The notes under the pieces: generated by a model
The model's database searches: none
Told to the model about the DNA's origin: nothing
Seen by the model: only the letters and a program-made list of their open reading frames with translations
Made by a program: the position numbers and the translations under genes
Source: Phymatolithon calcareum
Taxonomy: Eukaryota; Rhodophyta; Florideophyceae; Hapalidiales
Assembly: GCA_977006965.1 (NCBI GenBank)
Contig: OZ345382.1
Coordinates: 992,001 to 1,056,000 of the forward strand
Direction: 5' to 3'
DNA length: 64,000 nt
Part shown: positions 32,526 through 44,604 of the stretch, in pieces
Position numbering within the stretch: the stretch's first letter is position 1
Layout: each line of letters begins with the position of its first letter

Positions 32526-32963
32526 GTCACCGGGAAGGGACCTTTGAATTCTTCCATCTTAAGCTTCAAAGGTTTGAATTTGTCTATTTCATTGGAGAAA
32601 ATAGTATTGATTTTTCAATTGCTATGCAGACGAATGGACCCGCTTTTGCTGCTCCGACACACATCAATTTTCGAAGTTGTCACTCCGGAAGGGTGCAAAC
32701 TTGGGATGGCAAGCAAGTCTGATTCTTGCGAGTGGATAGCACTTATTCGCTCATAGTGTCTAGTTTACTAACCACCTCAATTGAGGGGCGATTTGAAAGG
32801 TCAAAAAAGTATGTAAAAAGAATGCGAAAAAGATAGTTCGCGCTATGTTTGGAAAGGCGGGCTTTTGTTCTTCGTGAGAAGTGTCCCAGCTACTACCTTT
32901 AACGGGCGTCGTTCGGCGGTAGGAACGAAAATACGATTTTCAGTCAGAAGAAGCGGACCTGCC

Positions 32964-34704
32964 ATGTCACGAGAAAAAGACCCGCTCCGAGTGGTCGGCG
33001 CATCCGTACACACTAAGGCAACATGGGTGGCCAGTCTCTCAGAGTGTTTCAGTCTCTATTAAGCCTTTTCCAAAAGGTGAACGGCATGGTTCTGGAGGTT
33101 CTCTTGCATGAAATCCATGGTCGCGCAAGCACGTCGCTTCGCGAGAAATGGGTCCTAGTTAAGAAACCGACCGAAAAGACTAAGATGAAGACACTCAAGA
33201 TTGTTAACGTCAAGGAAGGAAAGGCTGACGAAGGTGCTCCTTCCTCTCGAATGCTTTTATCGAGTCCCAGCCCCCAAAACTCTGTACCACAAAAGCCGGC
33301 TTACAGTACTCGTGGTCACCAGTATTCTTCGCCAAACGCCAGTTTAGGGCCGTTCTTAACGCGTGTATGTATGTTCAGCATGTTGGAAGCAGTGTAACGC
33401 GTTTTGTTACAAGTGTCACTCGAACATGCGCTCTCTGCATGATATGTCTTAACATTTGTGTCACTGTTTCTGTAAGGCGAGTACGAAAACCAATTTCGCG
33501 CGCAATTGAACTATTACAATGGCGGTGTGTCGTCCAATGATTTTCCTCCTAGCGTTTCATTGCATCCAACATGCCTGATCCTCCTCTTTCGTTGCACGCC
33601 TTCGAACATGCGCGAACATGCATACGCATGTTCAGAGCTTTTTAAGGCGTGACACTGAAGCAATATGATACTGGATCTTCTATCCAGTAAGCACGCGAGA
33701 ATTGAACAAACATGCCGAACATACACGCGTTAAGAACGGCCCTTATTCTCGGCAGTCGCAACCAGAAGCTACCCAAAGGGGCACAAAAGCTTTGATAAAC
33801 CGTCAAAAGCTATGAGCACTCTATTCCAGGCTCTCTCGCCTACGCCATGCAAGGCTCTTGGAACCAGGCGACGCAAGAGGAAATTGATGTCATCACACTC
33901 GACCGCGAACCCAAAGTTATTGCTCATAGGGTGCCATGGTACGAACGAAAAGTTCTATGCCCGATTGGAGGACAAATCCCCCGTCCGTTTTGGACAGTGC
34001 GCACTCCAAATGGAGATTTCATACCGGAAAATGATGGTATTGGGCTTCACACGCCCTATGATTGCTTTATGACCATGTTTACGCAAGGTCACATTCGAAA
34101 AACAGCTCCATGGACATCCGCGCAGCTGAAACGAATTGGGCGAAAAGAGAGTAGAATGACAGAGCTTGTTAAGTTTTTCGGAATGCTCGTCCTCATGACA
34201 AGATTTCAGTTCGGCGCTAAGAGCGATTTTTGGAAGACTATAAGGCCGAAGAAGTCTATCCCAGCTCCTTGTTCTTCAAACACTGGGATTTCGAGAGACA
34301 GGTTCTCCGCATACCTTCGGTGCTCATCGAAAACTCGTGTGATTAGCGTAATGCTCGTCGCTGTTCATTCAATCCAGAACGTAACTTTACCTTGGCGCAC
34401 AACGCGGTACTTACGTATCTGCAGGGTATGTCCAAGCCAGGTCGGGCGGTGGGGTGTCGGAACCCACTTAACCCCCACAAGAAAGAAAAGGAAGACTGCA
34501 GATGGCAGGATGACTAATTTTGCTGTGCAAAACAACTACAGGGTCTGCAAAGTCAAGAAGACGACCCTCGTGTGCTCATCATGTAATAGGCTTGATGGTA
34601 CCTCAATATTCATTTGCGGCACTTCTACTGGTAGGACCTGCTTCGCTAAGCATGTTGAAGATATCCATGAGCTTGACTATTTTGATTTGCCCGATAGTGA
34701 GTAG
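32964..34704 (+). pseudogene. Broken transposase of piggyBac-like element 2
   Basis: The start MSREKDPLRVVGASVHTKAT is at 32964. Stops and shifts follow, then the MITE at 33347. The longest remaining frame is 33847-34704 (285 codons). It contains a piggyBac-type block, LVKFFGMLVLMTRFQFGAKS followed by GISRDRFSAYLRCSS, and ends with a Cys-rich tail (CSSCN, ICGTSTGRTCFAKHVEDIH). The region that should carry the catalytic aspartates is replaced by a junction near 34330-34400, so this copy cannot be active. Confidence 0.75.
33347..33742. mobile_element. Harbinger-like MITE, copy 1, TTA duplication
   Basis: Terminal repeats of about 24 bp start GGGCCGTTCTTAACGCGTGT at 33347 and end with the complement at 33742. 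TTA flanks both sides (33344-33346 and 33743-33745). GGGCC termini with a TTA duplication suggest PIF/Harbinger (Tourist type). The element is 396 bp with no coding capacity. An internal hairpin with arms TACTGGAT/ATCCAGTA lies near 33669. Confidence 0.8.
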
Positions 34705-35983
34705 CTTTCATGCAGAAAAAATAAATGATTGTGATAGCGAGGTAGGTTTGGAGATTGCCTGCCTTGACAGACTTTAGGAAGATCTGCGGTTTTATTCGAA
34801 AACATAAAACAGAAATTTTGGAGACTTTTTTTCCCGGCGTCCAACGGTCTTGCTCCCCAAAGAAGGCGAGCAATGTCGCGCTTCTCCTTTCTAAAGTTCC
34901 CGGACACCGTCCAGTAACTCTTAGGAACCTCCTCCCAGAGAAGCACCGCTTGCCGGAGAACCGGATTGCCGTAGTTTAGCCGTGCGATAGCTTCACTACT
35001 AATACAAAAGACTATGAAGGGTGGGTGGCTGGTCAACAAAAAAACGCGGGCTGCCAACTCGAAAAGCTCGCCTGTCAACCTTCCGCCGAGAAATCAGATA
35101 TCCACGAATCCTTGTGGAAAAAGGACAGCCGGTGTACCAAAGAGCTCCTTACGCTGTTCGCTGCCTTACGCGCGGTTCACGTCTCGGTTCAGGCACGTTC
35201 CGAAGTGCGTGCCTCCGTGTGAACGCGTCTTCAAGCTCGCGATGCGTGTGCTGGAGATCAAGGTTTCTTCGGCGTCCTGCTTGATATAGACATTTCGATC
35301 GGCGAGGCTCGAACTCTGGAGCAGTTGCTGAGGACTGTGCGCGCCTGTGGGACTGTCGTGCAAGCTTTTGACTCTGAGCTGTGTGGCGGCGCGTTTTCAG
35401 CCGCTGGCGAGTGTGCGCGACAGTAAATATGATGCAAAAATTCTCGGCCGGTTGCAGCGCGGCGCCGCGTGGCGCTACCTGATGAGAGGGTCGCATGGAG
35501 AGCTTCTGGAAGGCGTTCTTGGCCCGGTCGTCATGCGCCTAACGGTTTTCCCAGGCGGCCACCGGTTGTGGCGGCCAGGCGCTGTCGGGCGACTTAGGTT
35601 GTCGCGGGAGCGTCTTTGCGCGTAGCGGCTTCTCGAATGCCGCTGGTTGCGCCTCGAGACGGTGTCGAACGACTTGGCTCGGTATGGGAATCGCGCGCGC
35701 GCCGCCGCTCCTTGACTGCCACTGGTTGCGGCTCCAAGACAGTCTTTGGTGTTGCCGATCAATTCCTGATCCTTGATTGTCACTGGTTGCGGCTCCAAGA
35801 CAGTCTTTGGTATTGCCGATTAACGCTCGAATGTCATCACGGGTGGTCGCTTTCCGGCTGCCACCGACTGTGGCGCCGAGACATAGCAATGGGTGTCGAT
35901 CCATGCGGGTCACCGGTGGTAGTTATCTTGTAGAGGTGTGCATGCCATCATCGGTGGTCTGTACGCCGAGTATGATCTCAAGA

Positions 35984-38275
35984 CAGGCCTGCTCTGAATT
36001 GAGTTGCAACTCGAATTGATTGCAATTCAAGCAATACGTACTTTATTGGGACGCATCAAGGAACTGCAACTCGTATTGAGAGCGAAACTGAACTGCAATT
36101 ACGAATTGGGATACGTGCTGCAATTCGGAATTAAGATACGTACTGTCCTGTCTATGGAATATCGGCGTATGCCATTGCTACTACGTACTGTCTTGTCTAT
36201 AGAATATCAGCATATGCCACTGCTACATCTATATATCGAATCCGGAGCACCGTCCAGAGAGCTATCAATCATGGCGCTCCCGAGCCCCCGCGACTTCGTC
36301 GTCACTTTGATGACGCAGCGACCGGACGTCAATCGAAACGTCAAGCCACGATTCAGAAAAATCGAGCGCCCGAACGTACCACATCATGCCTTTCTCTGTC
36401 CGATGAAAGAGAAGTGCCGATCTGGAGAAACGATTTATGTCGAGAAGGGAATCGGGTACAGTAACCCATTCAAGCACAATAAGAAATGCATATCCGACAA
36501 CGATGTGAATCACTTGTTGCATGTGTACAACACGCGACTTTCTCGAAAACGTAAACACAGCGCCCCATACAACACCGGCGGATGTTTCGTCGTATCGATG
36601 ACCGCGCGTGAAAGGGCGATGTTTGCGTATATCGATTTGGTTACCACGTTGTCGTTACCTGTATCGTATGTCTCGAGCCCCATCATCCGCACGTTTTCAA
36701 AGTTTGACGATGTGTTCTCTGCGACGTACTTTAAAGAGACGCTGTTCAAACTGACAGAGGTTGTGGAAAAACGCATTGGCGAAGACATGAGGAAGTATCG
36801 AGGTGCTATAGTACACGATGCATGGAACTGTAATGGCACACACTACTTTGGCGTGTTCGGCTCGTACATGACGAAGGTACCGATTATTCGCGATGGGAAA
36901 GAAACGGAAGAAGAAAGGTGAGCAATGCCCATATTGAGTGCAAGTCCTATGTCCAGAGTTCGCACCGTCGACGAAGAAGATACTGATGGAGAAGAAGAAA
37001 TGGAGGCGAGCAGTTTTGGTGCTGTGACACATGTACGCCACTTGGAAGACGTGTTCAGCTATTACGGATGCGATGTTCACGAATGGGTGGTGTGTTCTAT
37101 CGGCGACAATTGCAACTTGAATATGTGCATCGCGCGTCTTTTGGAGGTTCCTCACGTGGGATGCTTGTCACACAAGCTGAATCTGGAGGTTAATTACATG
37201 GTATCACGTCACCAGGTATTGCACCGCGCGCTGGATAAGGTTCACGTGAAAATGTCCGACTGCAAGCGACGCCTGACAAATCGCTCCATGCTTCGCAATT
37301 TGACGGATTTGAGTCCGGTTATTATGAATGTCACACGCTGGTTTGGAGAATACAAGATGCTGCGTCGATTTGTCGAACTCTACGAAACGCTGGTTGAAGT
37401 TGTCGAAACTGAAGGATCGACCATAACGATGGATACAAGTGAAGTTTTTTTTGCGTCAGGTCACGAAATTTGCAGAAATGCTTGCTGAAGTTAACGTGGT
37501 GACAATGGAACTGTAAAAAGGGGAGCAACACTATCTGACTGTCGATTTGCAGTCGATACGTTGATGGAAGTTGTGCGAACGAGCCGAAGTGACGTCGAAT
37601 CATCATTTTACGGGTGCAAACTTGGTACCACTTATATTGCCACGAACTCTAATATTTCGACTGACGTCGCATTCGAGTCGGCAGTTGTGAAGATGCAGCG
37701 AAATGAGACTTCTTCTCTGACGGTACGGAAAAGAATGCCTGCAAGCAATTGAATTTGGATGCGGAAAGTACCGAAAAGGAAACAAGTCACCCGAATCGTT
37801 CTCTTGCCGAGAAGCTGGAACAAAAGAAACGAAGCTGCCTCGACAATTCCGGGAAGTACATGAACTGTGGATTTATTCTGGGCTCTGCTGCCGAAGTGGA
37901 ACGGCTGTGGTCGATAGCTGGGAATATTCTCTCCAACAAGAGAAAGAGCATGTCTCCGCTCCTATTCGAAAGCTTCCTCTTTCTGAAAGTGAATAGAAAC
38001 TATTGGGACGGCGACCTCGTTTCGGAAGCGATGAAAGAATCGCGAAGTGAGAAGGTTCGCAACGCTACGAAAGCGGATGGTACTGCGGCCGACGATGAGT
38101 AGTTGTATTGGATTTGCATTGAATTGGTATTGGCTCACAGTAAAAAATTGCAATTGGAATTGTTTTGTGTTTGAGCTCGCGGAGACGAATTTAGAATTGG
38201 GTGAAAGCCTGAGTTGGCGAATTGGAATTGGGTTAATGCTTGAGTTGAATTGCAATTCAATTCAGAGCAGCCCTG
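35984..38275 (+). mobile_element. hAT element 1, full-length structure, 8-bp duplication
   Basis: The ends CAGGCCTGCTCTGAATTGA (35984) and the complement of CAGGGCTGCTCTGAATTGA (ending 38275) differ at one position. TCTCAAGA is duplicated at 35976-35983 and 38276-38283 and is present once in the empty site of repeat R copy 1. At 2292 bp the element has room for a complete transposase, whose reading frame is broken at a few sites. Confidence 0.92.
36271..38102 (+). pseudogene. hAT transposase with nonsense and frameshift mutations
   Basis: The likely start is ATG 36271 (MALPSPRDFVVTLMTQRPDV). A BED-like segment (CPMKEKCRSGETIYVEKGIG) is followed by the RNase H-type region. A single in-frame TGA at 36919 separates two pieces of the same frame. 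The second piece holds the hAT motif GDNCNLNMCIARLL and SHKLNLEV, and shifts at a T-run near 37445. The C-terminal dimerisation domain is intact in 37749-38102 (AAEVERLWSIAGNILSNKRK, then FLFLKVNRNYWDGD). Only about three or four lesions separate it from a full frame, so it is young but dead. Confidence 0.85.
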
Positions 38276-39016
38276 TCTCAAGAGGTAAGTGATGGCAGGA
38301 TTGAGATGGGCAAATCTGAGAAGATGGATGTACCTCCGCACCGTCTCTGGCCTTGCTGCTGTGACAGAGGGTGTTCTTCGAAAAGGGTATTCTCGCTCCC
38401 TCAATTGGGGGAACTGTGCCCCTTAACTGAGGGAAAATTTCAGTAAACTAGACACTAGTAAAGAATGAAGTGCCTATAAGATAGTATTTACAACACTCCT
38501 CGCACAGAAAAAAGCCCAGACTTTTGAATATGGTGCGAGCGAGTTGTTTCGCATTCGATTTATACATGTTTTTGAACTTTACATTGTCCGTCAAGAGGGA
38601 TCCGTGAAATAGCCACTAGTGTCTATGTGACGAACACCCTCAACTGAGGGTGGATTTAAAAGCTCAAAAAAGTTTGTAAAGAAAAGCACAGCAGTTTATT
38701 AGCACCAGATTCGGAAAGGCCTCCTCTTGTTCTTGGTCAGGAGTACCCCAACTACTACCTTAAGGTCACGTCGTTCGGTGGTTGGAACGAAAAATATGCT
38801 GGTCACTCAGAAGAAAGCACATCTGCCATCCCGCGAGACAAAGACCTGCGCCGAGTGGTCGGTGCAGCCGTACACACCAAGACAACATCGAAGATCAGTC
38901 TCGAAGAGTGCTTCCGACTGTATGGACGGTTTTACCAGTCAAGAAAGGTGAGCGGTACTGTTCAAAAAGGTACTCGTCGAGGAAATCACAGCTTGCACGA
39001 GCACGTCACTTCGCGT

Positions 39017-39342
39017 AATACGTAAGCGGAAGGTTCCCTCAAGTGAGCACGACGCTAATATCGAATACATTCGGAACGGCAGCAGAGCGCCACATGGAGA
39101 CCATAAGCATGAACCTAAAAAAGTATGAACTGGACTCCGGAGAAATGTTAAGGACAGAAACGGTATTAGACTCCATACTACTCTACAGTGTCACCATATT
39201 TGAAAATGTGGAGAACGACGAGTCCCTGTATTAGGGACAAGGCGATATAGTAGAATGAACAAGTTACGAAAAGATACTCCTGTACAGTCTTAGGAGTGTT
39301 AATTAGGGCTTTCAAATAAATAACTAAACAGTTGCTAAAAAA
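39017..39342 (+). mobile_element. LINE-like element, copy 3, 12-bp target duplication
   Basis: GTCACTTCGCGT at 39005-39016 and GTCACTTTGCGT at 39343-39354 (one difference) flank the copy, which ends in an A-run. The frame 39043-39234 (STTLISNTFGTAAERHMETI to NDESLY and a stop) matches the C-terminus of copy 1 at the protein level. It is 5' truncated at 326 bp. Confidence 0.8.
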
Positions 39343-39855
39343 GTCACTTTGCGTGAAAGGGGTCCTAGTTCAGAAACTGACCGAGAAGACTAAGATTAAG
39401 TCTTTTAGGGTTGTTAACGGCAAGGCATTAAAGGCTGAAGAAGGTGCTCTTTCCTCTCGAATGCTTGTATCGAGCCCCGGTCGGCAAAAATCTGTACCAC
39501 GATTGCCGGCTTACAGTATTCGCGGTCGCCAATCTTCTTCGCCAAAAGTCGAGTTCTCCGTTCAGTATAAACTACAATCTCGACAGAAGGCAACAAAAAC
39601 CTCCGTACAATCAACAGAAGATCTGAAAGCCCTCTCCCGGGCTCTTGCCTACGTCTTGTATGGCCCTTGAAATCAACCAGCGGACTAGGAACTTTTATTC
39701 ATTACCCCTACTACGAGCCGAAAACTGACGCTCACGGGGTGCTACGGTACGGGCGAAAACCTCTATGCCCGATCGACGGATGAGTTTGCTCTCTGTTCCG
39801 GAAACTTTGCACTCTAGACTTCTTATCCGAACGTGGTGGTATTGAATTTCAACGA

Positions 39856-40635
39856 GGCATAAGGAATGGAGTTTGGAGGAGAGGCTGACCGGACCGAGCG
39901 GACCACAGAAGACACAAGACAGGTTACTGGCGCGGGCGCCCGAGCCCGCGCCGGCGCAAATGGCCGCAGTGATCGAGCTGCACAAAGCACTTTTTTGGCG
40001 GTAATCCCGCCGGAAATGGCTGGCACGATCGCGAACGCGCCCGCCTGGGACTCAGCGAATCGAGAATTCGCCACGCTCTAAATGCCAGACTCAACCCCGC
40101 CGTCGTCAGATTTCGAAGTAATCTAGCGAATTTAAGCAGATTTGATACAGGCCGGCTATCATAACCGGTCCGGCCACGCTTGCACCTGTGCGTCACAGGA
40201 AGGAGACAAGAGCAGAGCCAGGAATTTTTCCCCGCTCCAAGGCGGGTTTTTTGAAATGGCAAGAGCTGTGCCCTGGCCTCCCCATGGGAGAAGAATATCA
40301 CTTTCTGGTAGTTTGGTAGTACACGGATTCTGCCCTGAGTGGTGTGCCGCAATGCTCAAGGAAGCTGGGAGAGAGGACAGAAGGAGATGAAAGAAGGTAA
40401 CGAGATGACCAACTACCGTGAGCATCCTAAATGGTTTCGAACCCGGGTCATCCCTTTGAAGGACGGCGGCTGAAGATTGGCTGCTTAGAGATATAGACGT
40501 TAAGCTCCCCGAAGCTCTGTACTTTGTGCGGCTTAGAGCTGTTGTGACCACTCGTATTTGTTAAAGTCTACTGTAGCCGTATGGATGGGGAGTTATTCGA
40601 CAACTCCGAAACCTGCATTAAAGAAGAAGAAGAAC
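39856..40635 (+). mobile_element. 780-bp insert with GAA-rich 3' tail and 8-bp duplication
   Basis: TTCAACGA is duplicated at 39848-39855 and 40636-40643. The insert ends in AAAGAAGAAGAAGAAC, which looks like a simple-repeat tail of a non-LTR or SINE-type retroelement. The first part is GC-rich. Frames of 130-142 codons on the minus strand match nothing. A GGGTTCGAAACC sequence (minus strand, about 40434-40445) resembles a tRNA B box, but no A box was found. Confidence 0.6.
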
Positions 40636-41039
40636 TTCAACGAAGTGCGATTGCATCATGACAACGTTGCCTCAAGTTCACCTGTGAAAAATTGCTTCTT
40701 GAACATCCGCTAAGCTGAGAAGAAATGACCAAAAGAGACTACAGTGAGAGAGCTCGTTAAGGTTTTCCAAATACTCGTCCTCATGGCAAGGGTCAAGTTC
40801 GGTGCTGAGAGCGCTTTCTGGAAGTCTACAAGGCCGAAGAAGTATCTCCCCGGCCCTTCTTCTTCAGAAACGGCGACATCGTTCGCCGAATACCTTCTGT
40901 GGATTTCATTCAGCTTGGAACCAAGTGAAAATGGCGGCTTGTAGTCTTCGCACTACCGGTGGTCGCTCGGTCAAGATTCTGCCGATGTCATGAAATTAAT
41001 GACCACAGAGAGCGCACTGTGTCAAAGAGATTTTGAAGG

Positions 41040-42850
41040 CGAGATGGTCCATGGTATAGCACTTCTGTGCTGCCTTGTGACCACATACTCAGGCAAAGAT
41101 AGGGAAATACTGGATTTAATATTCACCGCCTGAGAAATGACGTCCGAATAAAATAATTCGAGATTGGGAAAACTTGGAATAGATTTTTCATGTGGTGCTA
41201 GGAGGGAGAATAAATCTGAATTATTCGAAAAAATACGACATGTCAATCTACTTTTACAAGAGCCTGTTAATGTCCTCAATTCCCATAACTCGTAATTCAG
41301 ATTCAAGAACATTTGTTGTTCTAAATTAGAGGGCAGCAGACGCTTTCGACGATCTGACAGCGCATGTGCAGCTTTGGAAAAGAGTCGTTCATACATTTGA
41401 GGTGGGCAGACTGAAACGGGTATCAATATAGGTTTAATCGCTGTTACCCCCTGTTGGGAGTCGCTTCAATGCATGGGCCGCAAATGACTCAGGCTCTGGT
41501 TCGTTGGTCGATTCAGCAGCTGCCTATGGACGTTTCAAATCTTGAACGGCTAGCATTTCGTCTTCGCTCATCGAGAATACCTTGTGGGCTTGTATTTTAA
41601 CTATTGCCGACTCAAACATAGGGTGCTCTATTATATCAGCACTTCATGCCAATCCATCGTGGGCCTCCGGGTACCGATCGATAGTTTCATCAAATAAAGC
41701 TCGGACTTGGTCCAAACTTATGGTTTCATTCTGCAGGGCTTTTGCTACTTAATCAAAATTCGCCAATTCAGCACACAGCCCTTCAACTTTCTTGTGCTCC
41801 ACAGGATTCAATAAAAGGTTTTCGAACCCCGTTATCCCCACGTCAGTAAAGTGTGGGTGCAGTTTGGTATACCTTTTCAGCATAACATAGGTGGAGGACA
41901 ATCTGGTCTCATTGCAACCCAAAGCACGCAAATAAATCAATTTTCTCAGCTTGGCAGCAGAGAGAGGTGACCGCAGCTTTTTCATTATAAAACTGACTTT
42001 GTCGATGAGCGTTTTATGGGGCTGCATAAAGTCCTTTACAGCCAGATTGAAGTGATGACTTGCACAATCAATGAAGTTACAATCCGTTTTCTTTGCAATA
42101 GATAGATTAGTGTTACAATTATCGCCGATCAGTGCGACGATGTTTGATATCTCCTTGCAGGAAACCCCAATTACGAACTCTATAAACTCAATGTAATTAT
42201 CTGCATTTTGAGTCTCATCGTTTTCGACCGGAGAAAACGCAAGAAGCGTGCTCTTGAATCCCTTATCGGTGGTCGCCAGGAAAACAGAAAAGAGTGACCA
42301 GCCATCAAAGGTAATGACGAACTTCTCAGGAAGTATGAGAGTTATTCGTTTTTCAACATGAAGAGTGAGCAGTCCCATGTACTTGGTTAAGCTCTTCGGA
42401 GAGATAGAGTCATAGCGCAAGTGACGCATGATAGCATGGTTGTCGATTACAGAAAATGGAAACAAAGCAGTAATGAACATTCCTGTACACCATGAATTTG
42501 CACAGTTTTTTCGGGAAAAATATGCTGTTTGACCCAACACTGCCTTTGTGTTCAGAGATAGAGTGCTCAGGCATTCCATTATTGGTCAAAGCAATTAATT
42601 GTCATGATAATGCTTGCTCTGTACATGACTCACGAAGTTCGTGTAGCCAGAGCCTTTGAATTGACTCACAGACCGACATCTACAGGTCCAGGTGTGTGTG
42701 TTTGGGTCTGTCAGCGTGAAAATTTGTCCCGTATGTCCTTTCCAGTCAGCTTTGGAGGCATTGTTGCATGACCAGTTCAGAGTAGCGTCTCATTTTCCGG
42801 CCTTGATAAGTAGAAAGAAAGAGCATGATGAGTCAAAACCGTTTGCGCCG
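41040..42850 (-). pseudogene. hAT transposase remnant (hAT element 3)
   Basis: On the minus strand the order is: a BED finger (about 42600-42760: WTCRC, then GYTNFVSHVQSKHYH); a 276-codon frame (41749-42579) with the RNase H-like core (EKFVITFDGWSLFSVFLATT, LIGDNCNTNLSIAK, CASHHFNLAVKDFM); and the dimerisation domain (41277-41426: MYERLFSKAAHALSDRRKRL, then FLNLNYELWEL). Shifts and stops break the joins. It interrupts piggyBac element 3. TTAATGACC near 40995 and its complement near 43161 may be old terminal repeats. Confidence 0.8.
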
Positions 42851-43570
42851 AATGTAGATGCATCACTGTCCGATTGATTCAAGAGTCACGCCAAAGTTGG
42901 TACCAGAATGGTACAGAATACTGGAAAATAGTTCAGAATACTGCCATAAAATAACTCAGGTTTGCAGCTTGGACGAATAAATAATCCCGTCAAAAAGCCA
43001 GGAAAAATAAATCGGGAATAATGAATGAAAGAATAACCCAGAATACAATTTTGTTTTCCCTATCTATGTACTCCGGCATAATGCGCATTATATGCGCGGA
43101 TTCATACTTGACAAGTACTGAATCTGCAGAGATTAAAAAAGTACGTCTATAGTTCATAGGGGTCATTAAACTCATCTGGAAAATTTCGTGGTTGTTAGCT
43201 GGCTCTTATTCTCTGGTGCTCGTGCAGAGTGTCAGAAGATCTTGACACAGCGAAGGTACTGGTAAGTACCGGGCGAGAAAATCATCTTTAACGTATGACG
43301 CGTGCAGTACTTGTCAAAGTTGAGTCCCCCAGAACGTACAATTGCATTCGAGAGCAGTGCTGCAAGCCACTTTACTCCCAAGAAAAAAAAAGGATGGCAG
43401 CGGATGTCATGATGGCTACATTTGTTCCGCAAAAGAACTGCAGAGGTGGGAAATTCAAGAAGACGACCCTCGTGTGATCATCATATAATAGGCTTGATGG
43501 CGCCGCAATACACATATGTGGCACTTCAACTGGCAGCAACTGTTTTGTTACGCATGTTGAACACATCCAT

Positions 43571-43959
43571 TGCGTGTCTACATCCAGCTTGTGTCTCAGC
43601 AGATAAATGACTCTAACAACGATCAGAGCCCACATGGCGACTGCGGAATGGGAACGCAGTACATTTCTGCAACTAGTGCCATTGTATGAAGTCCTAATTT
43701 TGATCTGGTGTCGTGAAAATATAGCAAAGTAGGGCGCATACTATGACGACTGAATAGCTTGATAACTGTGAATGATTGCTGTATGAATCAGTCGACAATC
43801 AGCATATGGAACCGAAACGGTAGAGGAAAATTGCAATGAGAAACCGCTCGTAGTACTCAACTTCGTGAAGAATGAGGGGCTGTTTGGAAACATCCCCAGG
43901 CGCTAATTTAAGGTAGCGTTTTTTGCAATAAAAGAAAGAAAGAATCACTATATTGCGCA
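43571..43959. other. No supported gene
   Basis: AT-rich sequence between the truncated piggyBac tail and the next hAT remnant. Nothing recognisable. Confidence 0.35.
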
Positions 43960-44196
43960 ACAGATTGCTCTTGATGACATTGAAGACATACTTATTTCTG
44001 GAGACTACAATTCTTATGAAGAGGAGTACATCAATTGTGATTTAATTTTTGCTTCCACTTCCTGGACTCTTACTAGTCAACGCTACAGGATAGAACACGT
44101 GCTTTTTGAGACACTTTTGTTTTTGAAAGTGAACAGCGGATTCTGGGATTTGAATCCAGTCTCGCAGGCTGTCCGAGCGTGCAGACGGACCAAGTA
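43960..44196 (+). pseudogene. hAT transposase C-terminal fragment (hAT element 4)
   Basis: The plus strand reads SYEEEYINCDLIFASTS, then LTSQRYRIEHVLFETLLFLK and VNSGFWDLNP before a stop. This is the hAT dimerisation domain, like hAT element 1, but with the central VERLWS segment deleted. No N-terminal part is nearby. Confidence 0.7.
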
Positions 44197-44604
44197 ATAG
44201 AGGAATGTAAAACCCGGGAGAAATCTTCAATAAATTGCAATTAATTTGCATTATTGCACGTATTGCTAAGACAATAAATAGCAATTTCAAGTTTATTTTC
44301 GTGGCAAGAATAAATGTTATTTTTGTTTGTTCCTGAGAGCATAATTTTAATACTTTAAGAATATGCCATGTCTGGCCATTGCCGCTCGTATCGGTCATAC
44401 TCGCTTCCACTCGCATCGCGCCACAATCTCACGCCGATTTATATACTGCACTCATCTCCATATATTACTTCTCTAAAGAGGGAGACCGCATTCCGACATC
44501 TGCTCTGAACACACAACCCCGACACCGTCAATATTAAGCGCTCTAGTTATACACACAGCTTTCTCAATCTACAATAACATAAAATGTGACCTGCACGACA
44601 TATA
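44197..44604. other. hAT 3' flank and unrecognised DNA
   Basis: The first 150 bp, rich in AATTGCAATT-type sequence, resemble the 3' ends of the other hAT elements. The rest has nothing recognisable. Confidence 0.35.

Larger units (their letters stand above)
34731..38388 (-). repeat. Repeat R, copy 2 (inverted), split by hAT element 1
   Basis: Read on the minus strand this is the same repeat as 15668-16950. It is inserted inside piggyBac element 2: the uninterrupted sequence in element 1 (ATAAATGATTCTC) is split here after ATGATT. The bordering ATT on the plus strand corresponds to the AAT bordering copy 1. This copy has a 61-bp-offset tandem duplication (35710-35759 and 35771-35820) absent from copy 1. 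The conserved peptides EEVPKSYWTVSGN and LLWGARPLDA reappear at 34830-34960 on the minus strand. Confidence 0.7.
32757..38454 (+). mobile_element. piggyBac-like element 2 with nested insertions
   Basis: The ends are TGTCTAGTTTACT (32757-32769) and its complement (38442-38454), bordered by ATAG on the left and CTAG on the right. CCTCAATTGAGG-type palindromes lie inside each end; two on the right are degenerate. The element holds transposase pieces up to 34704, a Harbinger-like MITE (33347-33742), and repeat R (34731-38388) carrying a hAT element. Without these the element is about 1.6 kb, close to element 1. Confidence 0.8.
38620..43570 (+). mobile_element. piggyBac-like element 3, right end missing, three insertions
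   Basis: The left end TGTCTATGTGACG (38620-38632) is identical to element 1 and preceded by CTAG (38616-38619). One CCCTCAACTGAGGG follows. The transposase start codon has changed to ATC (about 38828). Interruptions are a LINE (39017-39342), a 780-bp insert (39856-40635) and a decayed hAT region (about 40990-43250). The Cys-rich transposase tail is at 43440-43570 (KTTLV, then ICGTSTGSNCFVTHVEHIH). The right terminal repeat is not found. Confidence 0.75.

Noticed and set aside
36922-36948. Short GT...AG intron joining the two halves of hAT 1
   Set aside because: The frame is continuous across a single TGA, so no intron is needed, and 27 bp would be too short for a normal intron.
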